The notes under the pieces: generated by a model
Told to the model about the DNA's origin: nothing
What the model saw: the letters and a program-made list of their open reading frames with translations, nothing else
The model's database searches: none
Part shown: positions 9,055 to 17,795 of the stretch, piece after piece
Position numbering within the stretch: position 1 is the stretch's first letter
How the letters are laid out: the number at the start of each line of letters is the position of its first letter
Made by a program: the position numbers and the translations under genes
Origin: Niastella koreensis GR20-10
Lineage (GTDB): Bacteria > Bacteroidota > Bacteroidia > Chitinophagales > Chitinophagaceae
NCBI RefSeq assembly: GCF_000246855.1
Contig: NC_016609.1
Span: 310,001 to 374,000 of the forward strand
Direction of reading: 5' to 3'
DNA length: 64,000 nt

Positions 9055-9906
9055 CTAGCTATAGAGGCCCTTGGTGCGGAAATCGGAAGGGGAGGTTTCG
9101 GTATTCTTCTTAAAAAAGTTACTGAAATAGGCCGCGTCTTCAAATCCCAGTTCAAAGGCGATCTCTTTGGCCGATTTATCGGTAAATAACAGCAAACGTT
9201 TAGCCTCCAGCACAATCCGTTCCTGTATAACTGTAAGCGGGGATTTCTCATTATACAGGGCAAACAGGTTAGAAAGGGTTTTGGGGGAGCGGTTTACCTG
9301 GTTGGCATAGAATTTAACACTGTGTTCTTTTTTGTAATGATTTTCAACCAGCAGGTTAAACTGGCGAATGATGTCCAGTTTTTGCTCCGGCAGGTCCTGC
9401 AACGGCAGGAATTGTTGTTTAGCCAGCCGGGTTACTATTATGATCAACCTTTTTAACAACATGCGCAGCATGTCTTCCTGGATGTTATCAACGGTTTCAA
9501 ATTCCTCGATGAAGACCTGTAGCAGCAGATCAATTTTGTGGCTATTGGTTTTGTTCAGGGTTGTAAACATGAGTTGTTGCGAACCGTAGAACAGGAAACC
9601 CACACAACTCACTTCTTTGTCGTGGTCAATAATACAATAGAAAGCGCGGTTAAATTGCCAGGCCACTATTCCGCTGGCATCAGCAAAATGGAAAGTTTGG
9701 TTCACCATCAAACACAGGATGGTATTATGCGGGAATTCATATTCAACCCCATCTATAGTTACTTGTTGGGTTCCTCCTTTATTCCAGGCAATGGTGAGTA
9801 ATTTATCTTTCCGGTCTTTACCATAAAACTGCCGGTCAAATTCCAACTCTTCAACGATCATTCTGCATTCACCGGATGTTTTACTGTTTTTGTATGCCAG
9901 TTTCAT
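9055..9906 (-). CDS. AraC family transcriptional regulator
   Basis: A 283-residue protein: an N-terminal cupin-like sensing domain (about residues 30-150) and a C-terminal double helix-turn-helix (about 185-280) with the family motif AKEIAFELGFEDAAYFSNFFKKNTETSPSDFR split over the second HTH. It precedes the AhpD-like gene in the same direction, with 124 bp between them, so it is a candidate regulator of that gene. The effector cannot be read from the sequence. Confidence 0.9.
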   Translation of the reverse strand: MKLAYKNSKTSGECRMIVEELEFDRQFYGKDRKDKLLTIAWNKGGTQQVTIDGVEYEFPHNTILCLMVNQTFHFADASGIVAWQFNRAFYCIIDHDKEVSCVGFLFYGSQQLMFTTLNKTNSHKIDLLLQVFIEEFETVDNIQEDMLRMLLKRLIIIVTRLAKQQFLPLQDLPEQKLDIIRQFNLLVENHYKKEHSVKFYANQVNRSPKTLSNLFALYNEKSPLTVIQERIVLEAKRLLLFTDKSAKEIAFELGFEDAAYFSNFFKKNTETSPSDFRTKGLYS

Positions 9907-9924
9907 AGCGGTAAGATAAATAAA

Positions 9925-9954
9925 AAAGGCATCCCGACAAGTCGGGGTGCCTTT
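9925..9954 (-). terminator. Terminator of the EamA transporter gene
   Basis: AAAGGCA-T-CCCGAC and GTCGGGG-TGCCTTT form a 13-bp stem. The minus strand runs into TTTTTTATTT after the stem, which fits termination of the gene ending at 9961. Confidence 0.85.
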
Positions 9955-9960
9955 GCTATA

Positions 9961-10830
9961 TTACTTGTCCCTGCTATGCATATTCAAATAAACGATGGCG
10001 CAAAGCATAATGACGATGCCCACCCACTGAGTGCAATGAATGTGTTCTTTCAGCAATAGGGAGGCGCATATAATGGCTACCGGCATTTCAGCCACCATCA
10101 ATACCGAACTTACCGAAGCGCCAATTTTAGGAATGCCTTTGGCAAACAACACCGGTGGAATAATGGTGCCAAACAGTGCCAGCAGACCGGTCCATTTAAA
10201 GAAATTGGCTGTCAATGGAAGACCGCCTGCCAGTTGGTGACAATTGATGATGAGGATGCTCACAGCAGCTCCTGTTACCGTAACAGCGCTTCTTTTTATA
10301 GAAGGGATCTCTTTGCCCACCTTGCTATTGGCAACGATATAAAGGGCATATAAAACCGCCGAGGCAAAGGCAATGCCAATGCCTTTATATGAAAGCGACT
10401 TTACTGCCGCTGTGCCGCCCGTCGCCAGCACAGTGCCAACCAGTATACAGGCAATGGAAATTAATAACCGGGCACCAGGCTTGTTTTTCAGCAGGTACCA
10501 GTCCAGCAGCAACGTGATCCAGGTAAACTGCATCAGCATAATAATGGCAATGGAGGCAGGAATGTATTTTACCGACAGGTAGTACAGGTAGGTAGTTAAC
10601 CCGATGGTGGTCCCGGTTAATAACAGAAGAACCCAATTCCTGCCGGAAATGGCTGCGGTCTTTTTATCCTGCAAAAGAACAATTACCCAAAGCGCGCCGG
10701 CGCCCAGCAATGCCTGAACAAATGAAACCTGGGCCGCATTAAAACCTTCCGTGTACGAGAGCTTAACTAAAGAAGAAAGGATACCGTAGCAACATGCTCC
10801 GGCAAATACCATGAAAATATATTTAGACAT
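9961..10830 (-). CDS. EamA/DMT family transporter
   Basis: A 289-residue protein with ten predicted membrane segments arranged as two EamA repeats (about residues 5-135 and 150-285), the usual size and layout of drug/metabolite exporters. The ends of both repeats contain glycine-rich helices (LLLTGTTIGLTTYLYYLSVKY and LLALFGTIIPPVLFAKGIPK). The substrate is unknown; family members export amino acids, nucleobases or toxic metabolites. It is monocistronic with its own terminator. Confidence 0.88.
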   Translation of the reverse strand: MSKYIFMVFAGACCYGILSSLVKLSYTEGFNAAQVSFVQALLGAGALWVIVLLQDKKTAAISGRNWVLLLLTGTTIGLTTYLYYLSVKYIPASIAIIMLMQFTWITLLLDWYLLKNKPGARLLISIACILVGTVLATGGTAAVKSLSYKGIGIAFASAVLYALYIVANSKVGKEIPSIKRSAVTVTGAAVSILIINCHQLAGGLPLTANFFKWTGLLALFGTIIPPVLFAKGIPKIGASVSSVLMVAEMPVAIICASLLLKEHIHCTQWVGIVIMLCAIVYLNMHSRDK

Positions 10831-11046
10831 TGTCTATTCGTTGTTTTGGATGTTGTAAAGTGGAATCGTAAGCGGGAACAGACAAAACAACTGAGGACCC
10901 GATGCCTGCATCGGGAGAGCTATTGCAATAAATGCAAGGGAATTATTTAACCGACAGTGATTTGCCTGTTAAATTACGGGCGGGGGAAGAATGGAGAATG
11001 ATGATCTGAGCGCCATATAATTTGATTGAGGAGACAAATTTATTGA
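10831..11046. other. Gene-free spacer with a short palindrome
   Basis: No gene is seen. CCCGATGC (10898-10905) and GCATCGGG (10908-10915) form a perfect 8-bp hairpin with a 2-nt loop and no following T-run. The remainder is upstream of the EamA gene and should contain its promoter. Confidence 0.5.
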
Positions 11047-11052
11047 AAAATA

Positions 11053-11241
11053 TCCTGGGAAAACAATGTATAATCCCAGGATTTCATCTTGTTTTCCTGG
11101 GATAATCATATATAATCCTGGGATTTTATACTGTTTTCCTGGGAAAAGTATGCTTAATCCTGGGATGTTACCATGTTTTCCTGGGAATACGATGTGTTTT
11201 CCTGGGATTTTATATCACTTTCCTGGGAAAATTAACGGTTG
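11053..11241. repeat. 21-bp-phase array A (TCCTGGGA core, nine units)
   Basis: The octamer TCCTGGGA begins at 11053, 11095, 11116, 11137, 11158, 11179, 11200 and 11221, and its reverse complement TCCCAGGA occupies the slot at 11074. Every step is exactly 21 bp while the 13 bp between cores differ from unit to unit. Read rightward in the core frame each unit gives Ser-Trp-Asp/Glu-x-x-x-Phe/stop. The last unit overlaps the stop codon of the leftward GNAT gene. This is not a CRISPR array: there are no constant repeats of CRISPR length and no cas genes. Confidence 0.85.
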
Positions 11242-11750
11242 ATTTCATACCAGTTATGGGTAAACCCATGATACACGAAGGTTTCTACAAAGTTCAACCC
11301 TATTTTTAGCAGTACATGATGAGATGCGGCGTTGTTGCTGTCGGTTATGGCGTAAACGGCGGTGGCCTGCAGTTCATTAAAAGCATAGGCCAGTGAAGCG
11401 CGGGCTGCCTCCGTGGCAATGCCCAGTCCCCAGTATTTTTTTATGAGGCGGTAACCCACATCGAGGTAGTTGATGTGATTATTGGTTTGTTCGGTGATCA
11501 GTTTCAGTCCGGCCCAACCCAGGAAGTTATTCGTTTGTTTATCTATTACGGCCCAGCGGCCGATACCGTTATCTACATATTGCTGCCTGATAAAGGCAAT
11601 CATCTCTGCAGCCTGCTCCTTTGTTTGAATAGGTTTGTTGCCCAGGTACCGGTGAACCTCAGGATCGTTGTCCAGTTCAAACAGACTATCTACATCGGCA
11701 GGAAGGATTTCGCGTAAGAGGAGGCGGGGAGTTTCGGTGAAGATGCGCAT
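11232..11750 (-). CDS. GNAT family N-acetyltransferase (RimJ/RimL-like)
   Basis: A 172-residue single-domain GNAT protein. It begins with the RimJ/L-type strand RIFTETPRLLLREIL, and the acetyl-CoA pyrophosphate loop is in LIKKYWGLGIATEAAR (about residues 105-120). The C-terminal half has the typical AVYAITDSNNAASHHVLLKIG helix-strand segment. Relatives acetylate N-terminal amines of ribosomal proteins or small amines; the acceptor here is unknown. Its stop codon lies inside the last unit of array A. Confidence 0.9.
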   Translation of the reverse strand: MRIFTETPRLLLREILPADVDSLFELDNDPEVHRYLGNKPIQTKEQAAEMIAFIRQQYVDNGIGRWAVIDKQTNNFLGWAGLKLITEQTNNHINYLDVGYRLIKKYWGLGIATEAARASLAYAFNELQATAVYAITDSNNAASHHVLLKIGLNFVETFVYHGFTHNWYEINR

Positions 11751-11861
11751 ACAGGCATTGGTGTTTTTATGAATCTAAAGGCGGTAATATGGAGGCCCTG
11801 TAGTAAAAGCAGCTACCCTGCCTGGGGCGAATAGCTGCTTTTAAATTTTTCATCGCTATAA

Positions 11862-12326
11862 TTATTGATGCAACTGCTTACTCAGGTAAACCTGCAGCTT
11901 CTCTATATTCTGCTTCAGTCCTTCATCGGCTTTGAACGTCTTCACTGTTTGAATAAACTCCTCTGCCGTATCAAATAACATATGCCAGCTGAGATGCGTT
12001 TGTTCGCCCTGAGATTCAAACGTGATGGTAGCCACGAATTTGGGCCCTGTTATATGCTCATATACGATCTTCTTAAAAGGAATGATCTCTTTAAAAATGC
12101 TTTTATTTTTATAATCAGTGCCATCCGGCCCGTGCATGATCAAGTTAAATTCACCGCCTGGCTGCAAGTCCATTACCTGGATGGTATTGGTAAAGCCATT
12201 GGGGCCCCACCACAAGGCGATATGTTCAGGATGGGTCCATACTTCCCATACCAGTTCTACAGGAGCGTCCAGTGTCCGCGTAATCAATAGTTCACGGTCA
12301 GATGTATTACTTTTTCTTTTTTCCAT
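11862..12326 (-). CDS. SRPBCC/AHSA1-domain protein
   Basis: Starting at ATG 12326 (MEKRKSN) the product has 154 residues; an upstream ATG at 12353 is possible but lies deeper inside the preceding gene. The fold signature ITRTLDAPVELVWEVWTHPEHIALWWGP and the C-terminal helix beginning TAEEFIQTV are typical of activator-of-Hsp90-like SRPBCC proteins, which bind hydrophobic ligands. It overlaps the ArsR gene by 20 bp, which suggests translational coupling. ArsR-SRPBCC pairs are a frequent arrangement; the ligand is unknown. Confidence 0.88.
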   Translation of the reverse strand: MEKRKSNTSDRELLITRTLDAPVELVWEVWTHPEHIALWWGPNGFTNTIQVMDLQPGGEFNLIMHGPDGTDYKNKSIFKEIIPFKKIVYEHITGPKFVATITFESQGEQTHLSWHMLFDTAEEFIQTVKTFKADEGLKQNIEKLQVYLSKQLHQ

Positions 12327-12648
12327 ATCGTTCTTTTTTAAGTTTGGCAACATATTTTTCCAGCTTATCTAACCGGCTTTCCCAGTGCTGGCGATACTGG
12401 TCAATAAACTCAGCTACTTCGCCCAGCTTGCTAAGATCTGCTTCACAAAACCGGTCCCGGCCCTGCTGTTTTATAATAATAAGTCCGCAGTCTGTCAACA
12501 CCTTTACATGCAGTGATATGGCCTGCTGGGTCATCTCAAACTGCGATGCGATGGCGGTCATATTCTGGGGTTCTTTAGCAATAATATTAATAATAGCCCG
12601 CCGGGTGGGGTCGGCAATGGCCTGGTATACGTCGCGTCTGGCCTTCAT
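12307..12648 (-). CDS. ArsR family winged-helix repressor
   Basis: From ATG at 12648 the product has 113 residues; the start at 12681 would place the first codons inside the promoter elements described below, so it was rejected. The winged helix is evident in RRDVYQAIADPTRRAIINII, then AIASQFEMTQQAISLHVKVL (recognition helix) and the wing GLIIIKQQGRDRF. No metal-binding cysteine pair is seen, so this is the ArsR subclass paired with SRPBCC proteins rather than a metal sensor. It is the first gene of the two-gene unit and probably represses itself. Confidence 0.9.
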   Translation of the reverse strand: MKARRDVYQAIADPTRRAIINIIAKEPQNMTAIASQFEMTQQAISLHVKVLTDCGLIIIKQQGRDRFCEADLSKLGEVAEFIDQYRQHWESRLDKLEKYVAKLKKERYGKKKK

Positions 12649-12652
12649 GATA

Positions 12653-12699
12653 TACAAGTAAGTTCTTGTAAATATACACACAAGTATTTACTTGTTCAA
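12653..12699 (-). promoter_or_regulatory. ArsR-gene promoter with two overlapping dyads
   Basis: On the minus strand a TTG (plus 12697-12699) is followed after 20 bp by TATATTTA (12669-12676), matching Bacteroidota -33/-7 geometry. ACAAGTA-TT-TACTTGT (12680-12695) lies between the two boxes and TACAAG-N6-CTTGTA (12653-12670) covers the start point. Both dyads share the ACAAG half-site, so they are good candidates for the ArsR operator. Operator function is inferred. Confidence 0.65.
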
Positions 12700-12764
12700 T
12701 TTTGACAATATTTTTTTAAAGGATGCTTTCTATTAATTTTACAGTCAATTTAAAAATAGAGTAT

Positions 12765-12977
12765 ATGGATGGCCAGTACAGAAAAGATGTTTATCCCGGG
12801 TTGGAAGTGGCAATTATTCTTAAAAAGGACCAGCGTTCGGGTAAATTAACCTATGGCATAGTAAAAGACCTGTTAACGTCGGCTGCGTATCATTCAAGAG
12901 GCATAAAAGTGCGGTTAACCGATGGGCAGGTAGGCCGTGTTGCCCAGACTGATGTGGTTGATCCCGATGGGGAATAA
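12765..12977 (+). CDS. ywbE: YwbE family small protein
   Basis: A 70-residue product from ATG 12765; the longer frame from 12723 adds an AT-rich N-terminus unlike the family. The sequence RKDVYPGL, LKKDQRSGKLTYGIVKDLLT and GIKVRLTDGQVGRV matches the YwbE family (about 65-70 residues, uncharacterised, SH3-like strands suspected). It is divergent from the ArsR operon and followed by a terminator. No cellular role is established. Confidence 0.85.
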   Translation: MDGQYRKDVYPGLEVAIILKKDQRSGKLTYGIVKDLLTSAAYHSRGIKVRLTDGQVGRVAQTDVVDPDGE

Positions 12978-12996
12978 AATAATATAAGGCAATTTT

Positions 12997-13311
12997 TCAA
13001 AAGCTCTTCCGCAATGACGGGGAGCTTTTTTGTTTATGGGCTGAAAATGTGCTACCGGAAATGCCTGGAAATTCGGTGCTGGTAAGATCCGGAAATGCGC
13101 CTGTGGTAATACTTACACTATACGTTGTATTGGAGGCAAGCGTAACCGGGGGATCTATAGTATAGGCAACCCCTGTGCCTGTTACCTGGCCACTGGCAAC
13201 GTTGATGGTTTCAATAACCGTATTGTCCGATGCTCTTACAATAGTAATGGCGCCAGCATTTTTAGTTACCCATAAATACGCTCTGTGGATTAAAGATTTT
13301 TTAGATAACAC
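12997..13311 (-). pseudogene. Remnant of a Big_5-type (SbsA Ig-like) surface protein domain
   Basis: The leftward frame contains NAGAITIVRASDNTVIETI, VASGQVTGTG and LASNTTYSVSITTGAF followed by FPGIS, which fits the bacterial Ig-like domain 5 consensus almost end to end. There is no signal peptide, no upstream domain and no sorting domain, and the frame runs into the ywbE terminator. Such domains normally occur inside large secreted proteins, so this is best read as a fragment left by deletion. A short functional protein is unlikely. Confidence 0.6.
12999..13031 (+). terminator. Terminator after ywbE
   Basis: AAAAGCTC (12999-13006) pairs with GAGCTTTT (13022-13029), with an inner CCG/CGG pairing, and the plus strand continues TTTTTTG. 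Confidence 0.75.
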
Positions 13312-13332
13312 TTACTATTCTGCTGACCTTAA

Positions 13333-13340
13333 TATATTTG
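13333..13340 (+). promoter_or_regulatory. -7 box upstream of budA
   Basis: TATATTTG fits the Bacteroidota consensus TAnnTTTG and ends 13 nt before the ATG at 13354. No TTG is seen at the expected distance upstream, so this is a partial promoter match. Confidence 0.4.
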
Positions 13341-13353
13341 TGTCCTAAAAATT

Positions 13354-14181
13354 ATGGTATCAATGCGTGCAACCCTTTTTTTATTAATCAGTATCCTGGT
13401 AACAACTGTATTCTTTACTACTTCTTTTGTTAACACGCCGCCGGGCGGTAAAGCGCCTAATCTTTTATTTACCGTTGGCGTGGGCGCCGGGTTGATAGGC
13501 GGCTTATACGACGGTTATTATTCTTACGGAAAGCTTAAACAACACGGCGATTTTGGCCTGGGCGCTCCGGATAAGCTGGATGGCGAGCTGGTAGTTTTTC
13601 AGGGAAAGATCTATCAAACTCAAAATACCGGCAAGACGTTTGTAGTTGACGACAAACAATTGACATCTTTTGCCATGGTCAATTTCTTTCAGCCCGATAA
13701 AAAGTTTACCGTTAGCAGCGCCATGACCAAAGAATCGCTGTTTCATTTCCTGGACAGTGTGTTAACTAATGTTAACGGGCTTTATGCCATACATATTAGC
13801 GGACAATTCAGCTATCTTAAAACAAGGGCATTCCCACCGGTAAAAGAACACGACCACACACCGCTTGCATCCATGTTAAGCCTGCAACATTTTTTTGAAT
13901 TCAATAATGCACAGGGCGACCTGATAGGCTACCGCCTGCCCTCTTTCATGGATAACACAAATATCTCCGGTTATCACTTCCATTTTTTGAATAATCAAAA
14001 AGATGCAGGTGGCCATATGATCGATGTTAAAGCCGATAACATCACTATTGAGATCGATCAGATGGACAGCTACTCCATACAGGTTCCATCAACCTCTGAC
14101 TTTGAACATTTTGATTTTAAAAAGAACCGCGCAGAAGACATTAAAAGTGTTGAACGGGGTAATAAAGAAGGAGGGAAATAA
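13354..14181 (+). CDS. budA: Exported alpha-acetolactate decarboxylase
   Basis: The 275-residue product has the core of acetolactate decarboxylase: GLYDGYYSYGKLKQHGDFGLGA, LDGELVVFQGKIYQT and the zinc ligands H208, H210 and H221 in GYHFHFLNNQKDAGGH. The enzyme converts alpha-acetolactate to acetoin. Unusually it begins with a hydrophobic stretch (about residues 5-24) that reads as a signal peptide or anchor, so the enzyme would act outside the cytoplasm, where its substrate is not normally made. No acetolactate synthase gene is next to it. The gene converges on the YVTN gene with an 8-bp gap. Confidence 0.85.
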   Translation: MVSMRATLFLLISILVTTVFFTTSFVNTPPGGKAPNLLFTVGVGAGLIGGLYDGYYSYGKLKQHGDFGLGAPDKLDGELVVFQGKIYQTQNTGKTFVVDDKQLTSFAMVNFFQPDKKFTVSSAMTKESLFHFLDSVLTNVNGLYAIHISGQFSYLKTRAFPPVKEHDHTPLASMLSLQHFFEFNNAQGDLIGYRLPSFMDNTNISGYHFHFLNNQKDAGGHMIDVKADNITIEIDQMDSYSIQVPSTSDFEHFDFKKNRAEDIKSVERGNKEGGK

Positions 14182-14189
14182 CAGGAGCG

Positions 14190-15197
14190 CTATCGCTGCT
14201 CCGCCCATGCCAGGCCATCAGGTGTGGGGCCTACTTCCAAATGACCGGTTACTTCCAGTGTTTTCAGATCAATTATTGCTATGTAATTATCGGGTGAACA
14301 GGCAACAAATGCCCGTGAACCGTCCGGCACCATCAAAATGCCCGCGGCGCCTTTGCCAACTTTCACCCGTTTCAATTCTTTCTGCGATTGTGCATCGTAT
14401 ATAAGCAGATCGCCCGAACGCAGGCTTGTGATGAAAACCATTTTTCCATCGGGCGTAAATTTCAGGCGGTTGGCACCTACTGCTTTAGCGTCGATGGTGG
14501 TAATGAGCTTTTTTGATTCCACATCTATCACGGCAATGCTCCCATCTTCACTGGCTGCTGTCCACAACTGTTTTCCATTGGGCGATACATCAAATCCTTC
14601 ACTGCCTTTGGTAACCGGAATTACGGTTTGTGACCAGTCTTCCCGCGGTTTGCCATTGGGGAACGTTACCGTTGTACTGGTAAGAATACTTACCGTACCG
14701 GAGTTCACATTGGTGGTATAGATTTTTTTCGCATCGGCCGAAACGTATAACATATGCGTTCTGTCCTGGCCGGTACCCATGCTCCAGTCAAGCTTACCAG
14801 TGGCGGGGTCGTAGCGGCCAACAGCCTTGCTGCCTTCTGCCGAAAACCACACCTTTCCATTGGAGAACTCGATGCCATGCGGGCCGTACAGCGGCCTGGT
14901 ATCAACGTTGGTCAATGGCTTTTTTGCCACCAGATTGATCACGTTGATCTCGTGCAGGGCGCCACCGCCATAGATGGAGACATACGCAGTTTTGCCGTCG
15001 GAGGAAGCAATCACTTCATGCGGATCTTCACCTACCGGAACACGTGCCATTATCTTTAATGTGGCCGGGTCTACAATGGCCAGCGTATGATCGGCCTTTG
15101 ACAGGGCCAGTAACAATTGGCGTGTCTGGGATTGAGCGGTACCCGCTATTCCCAAAAGAACAATCAGCTGGAAGATAGCGCTCTTTGTGCTGTACAT
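14190..15197 (-). CDS. Exported YVTN-type beta-propeller protein
   Basis: A 335-residue protein with a signal peptide ending GTAQSQ and about seven repeats of the 40-residue YVTN/YncE type: IVDPATLKIMARVPVGEDPHEV, SSDGKTAYVSIYGG, SVSPNG-like and AIIDLKTLEVTGHLEVGPTPDGLAW. Such propellers act as periplasmic binding or scaffold proteins; some bind DNA or metal cofactors, and none of those sites can be assigned here. It is divergent from the AsmA-like gene and convergent with budA. It is not certain whether it has enzymatic function. Confidence 0.85.
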   Translation of the reverse strand: MYSTKSAIFQLIVLLGIAGTAQSQTRQLLLALSKADHTLAIVDPATLKIMARVPVGEDPHEVIASSDGKTAYVSIYGGGALHEINVINLVAKKPLTNVDTRPLYGPHGIEFSNGKVWFSAEGSKAVGRYDPATGKLDWSMGTGQDRTHMLYVSADAKKIYTTNVNSGTVSILTSTTVTFPNGKPREDWSQTVIPVTKGSEGFDVSPNGKQLWTAASEDGSIAVIDVESKKLITTIDAKAVGANRLKFTPDGKMVFITSLRSGDLLIYDAQSQKELKRVKVGKGAAGILMVPDGSRAFVACSPDNYIAIIDLKTLEVTGHLEVGPTPDGLAWAEQR

Positions 15198-15272
15198 AGC
15201 TTTTAATTTACATATTGAAATTAAGCTATTTATCCTAACCGTGGCAGGGCATGGTTTTTATATGCCTATATA

Positions 15273-17795
15273 TTGGAATGTTATCATATTGGACCTCTAA
15301 CGCTAACCAGTCTGAAACAACAACTCAAATATCTATTCAGAATATTAAAAATATTTCTGGCAGTTGTATTAACGCTGGTAGTCGCAGCGGTTATATATGT
15401 ATCCGTCAATAAGAAGAAGATCATTCAGCAGGTTACCGGCGCCATCAGCGATCAGTTGAATGGCCAGGTTGTTATCGGGAATATAGAGCTTAGTTTTATC
15501 AGGAATTTCCCACACATCTCCGTATTGCTTCACAACGTCAGTATTACAGATACCATGTTCAATACCCACCATCATACCTTCTTTAAGGGTAAAGAAGTAT
15601 TTGTAAGTATAAATGTTTTAAAACTGATCGATCACCAGCCGCCCATAAAGGGCATCAGGCTGCAAACCGGCGAGCTGTATTTATACACCGATACTACCGG
15701 GTATACCAATACCTACCTGTTTCATTTAAAAAAAGATACAACGGCCGGCAGCAGCGGTCAACAAAGCGAAGCAAAAAATGAATTGAAGAATGTATTGCTG
15801 AAAAATATTCGTTTTGTTGTTGATGATAGAAAAAAGCAAAAACTGCATGACCTGGTAATTAACCAGCTAAACGTGGGCATTAATCATAAGGACGACCGGC
15901 TTTTACTTTTTACAAAGGCAAATATCCTTGTAAAAAGCCTTGCCTTTAATACTGCGCGCGGAAGTTTTGTTAAAGACAAAGTGCTTGGCGGAAGTTTTAA
16001 TCTGGTGTTTCAAAAGGCAGCCAAAAACCTGTCTTTCGATAGTATTAACATCCGGTTGTCGGGCCAGCCGTTTAATTGCAGCGGGCAATTGGAGTTGGCG
16101 GGCAACCAGCCACAGTTTTGGTTACGCATCTATACGCGCAAAGTAACTTATGATTTTATAAAGTCAGCCCTGCCACAAAAAATAGCCAATTCCTTATCTA
16201 TCGTTGATGTTAATAGTCCATTGAGTGCAAGCGCCAATATAGCCGGGCCGTTAAAAGGCGGTGAGCCTAAGATTTATGTGAGCTGGGTGGCCAGTGATAT
16301 TGGCTTAAAAACACTCTTCTTTGATTTTGACCGCGCCAGTTTCAATGGTTTCTATAGTAATGAAGTAACGCCAGGCTTGCCCCGGAAAGACCCGAACTCC
16401 GTAATTGAAATAAATAGTTTTACCGCTCAATGGCATGGGCTGCCTGTTCAGTCTGAAAAGATCAGGATCCTGAATCTGTATCAGCCAAAGCTTACCTGCG
16501 ATTTTACGTCTAAATTTTCTCTTGTTGCGTTGAACGAATTAATGGAAAGCAAAACCTTGTACTTAAACCAGGGGGAGGGAAATATCCAGTTAAATTACGC
16601 CGGCCCGCTGGCCAGAAATGACAGCACGAACTCGTTTTTAAATGGCATCGTTTCGTTTAAAGATGCAAGTATTCAATACCTGCCCCGGAACGTAGAAATG
16701 AAAAATGTGAATGGCAAACTGACCATTAAAAGATCTACTGTTTTTATTGAGAACCTGCATTGTACTGTGTTGAATAATGATATCACCATGAATGGGCAGG
16801 CCAACAACCTGCTGACGCTTATCAATACCCAACCCGATAAGGCAAATATTAACTGGAATATTTACATGCCGGTAATGAACCTGGGTTCGTTTGTATACCT
16901 GTTCAAATCAAAGGATACAGGTGGCCGTAAGGATGGAAAGAAACCTACGTTGCAGGCCATGGCAGATAAAATGGATGATTTTATTGAAAATGGAAAACTG
17001 CATGTGAAACTAAATGCAGATAAGCTGATCTATAAGGATTTTGAGGGCAGGAATGCGCTGGCAGATATTACCTTACTGAATGATCGCTACCTGATCGATA
17101 ACGTGAGTATGGACCATTCCGGCGGCCATATTGCATTTAAAGGCAGTTTATTGAACAAGACGGCGGTTCATGAGGCCAACCTGGAAATAAATATGGACAA
17201 TGTGAATGTGAGTAAAGTGTTTGCCGATTTCGACAATTTTGGTCAGGATGGATTGACTGCCCAAAGTCTGGAAGGAAGATTAACGGCGAATATTGAAGCA
17301 TCGATGAATATGGCAAACGATGGTCATGTTATTCCTGCCTCTGTGGTAAGCCGGGTAGATTTCTCGCTTAAAGATGGAGCATTGAATAATTATGAGCCTA
17401 TTAAAAAGTTGCAAAAGTTTATATTTAAAAAACGAAATTTTGATAATATAAGGTTTGCTGAATTAAAGGACAGGTTTGAGATAAGCAACCAGGAAATAAA
17501 GATCAACCGGATGGAAATTCAATCCACGGTTATGTCAATATTCGTAGAGGGCGTTTATAATAAAAAAGGCACCACCGATTTAAGCATCCAGGTGCCATTG
17601 AGCAATCTTAAAAAGCGGGATGATGATTATAATCCGGAGAATATAGGCGTCAATAAAAAAGGCGGCGGAAGTATCTTTATCCGCGGGCGGCCGGGTGATG
17701 ATGGAAATATAAAATTTAAACTCGACCTGTTTAAAAAGTATGAGAAAGATAAGAAGGCTGATAGTTTAAAGGATAAAATGATCGATCTGCCATGA
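15273..17795 (+). CDS. AsmA family envelope protein
   Basis: An 840-residue protein with one N-terminal membrane segment (about residues 20-45), the AsmA N-terminal signature near residue 60 (ITGAISDQLNGQVVIGNIELSF-type sequence with NFPHISVLLHNVSI), and a C-terminal AsmA_2 region (VSRVDFSLKDGALNNYEPIKKL and DLSIQVPLSNLKKRDDDYNP). The middle is beta-strand rich, as in bridge-like lipid-transfer proteins of this superfamily. The likely role is outer membrane biogenesis or phospholipid transport. The initiator ATG at 15273 leaves about 18 residues before the hydrophobic helix; a later start is possible. Confidence 0.85.
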   Translation: MECYHIGPLTLTSLKQQLKYLFRILKIFLAVVLTLVVAAVIYVSVNKKKIIQQVTGAISDQLNGQVVIGNIELSFIRNFPHISVLLHNVSITDTMFNTHHHTFFKGKEVFVSINVLKLIDHQPPIKGIRLQTGELYLYTDTTGYTNTYLFHLKKDTTAGSSGQQSEAKNELKNVLLKNIRFVVDDRKKQKLHDLVINQLNVGINHKDDRLLLFTKANILVKSLAFNTARGSFVKDKVLGGSFNLVFQKAAKNLSFDSINIRLSGQPFNCSGQLELAGNQPQFWLRIYTRKVTYDFIKSALPQKIANSLSIVDVNSPLSASANIAGPLKGGEPKIYVSWVASDIGLKTLFFDFDRASFNGFYSNEVTPGLPRKDPNSVIEINSFTAQWHGLPVQSEKIRILNLYQPKLTCDFTSKFSLVALNELMESKTLYLNQGEGNIQLNYAGPLARNDSTNSFLNGIVSFKDASIQYLPRNVEMKNVNGKLTIKRSTVFIENLHCTVLNNDITMNGQANNLLTLINTQPDKANINWNIYMPVMNLGSFVYLFKSKDTGGRKDGKKPTLQAMADKMDDFIENGKLHVKLNADKLIYKDFEGRNALADITLLNDRYLIDNVSMDHSGGHIAFKGSLLNKTAVHEANLEINMDNVNVSKVFADFDNFGQDGLTAQSLEGRLTANIEASMNMANDGHVIPASVVSRVDFSLKDGALNNYEPIKKLQKFIFKKRNFDNIRFAELKDRFEISNQEIKINRMEIQSTVMSIFVEGVYNKKGTTDLSIQVPLSNLKKRDDDYNPENIGVNKKGGGSIFIRGRPGDDGNIKFKLDLFKKYEKDKKADSLKDKMIDLP

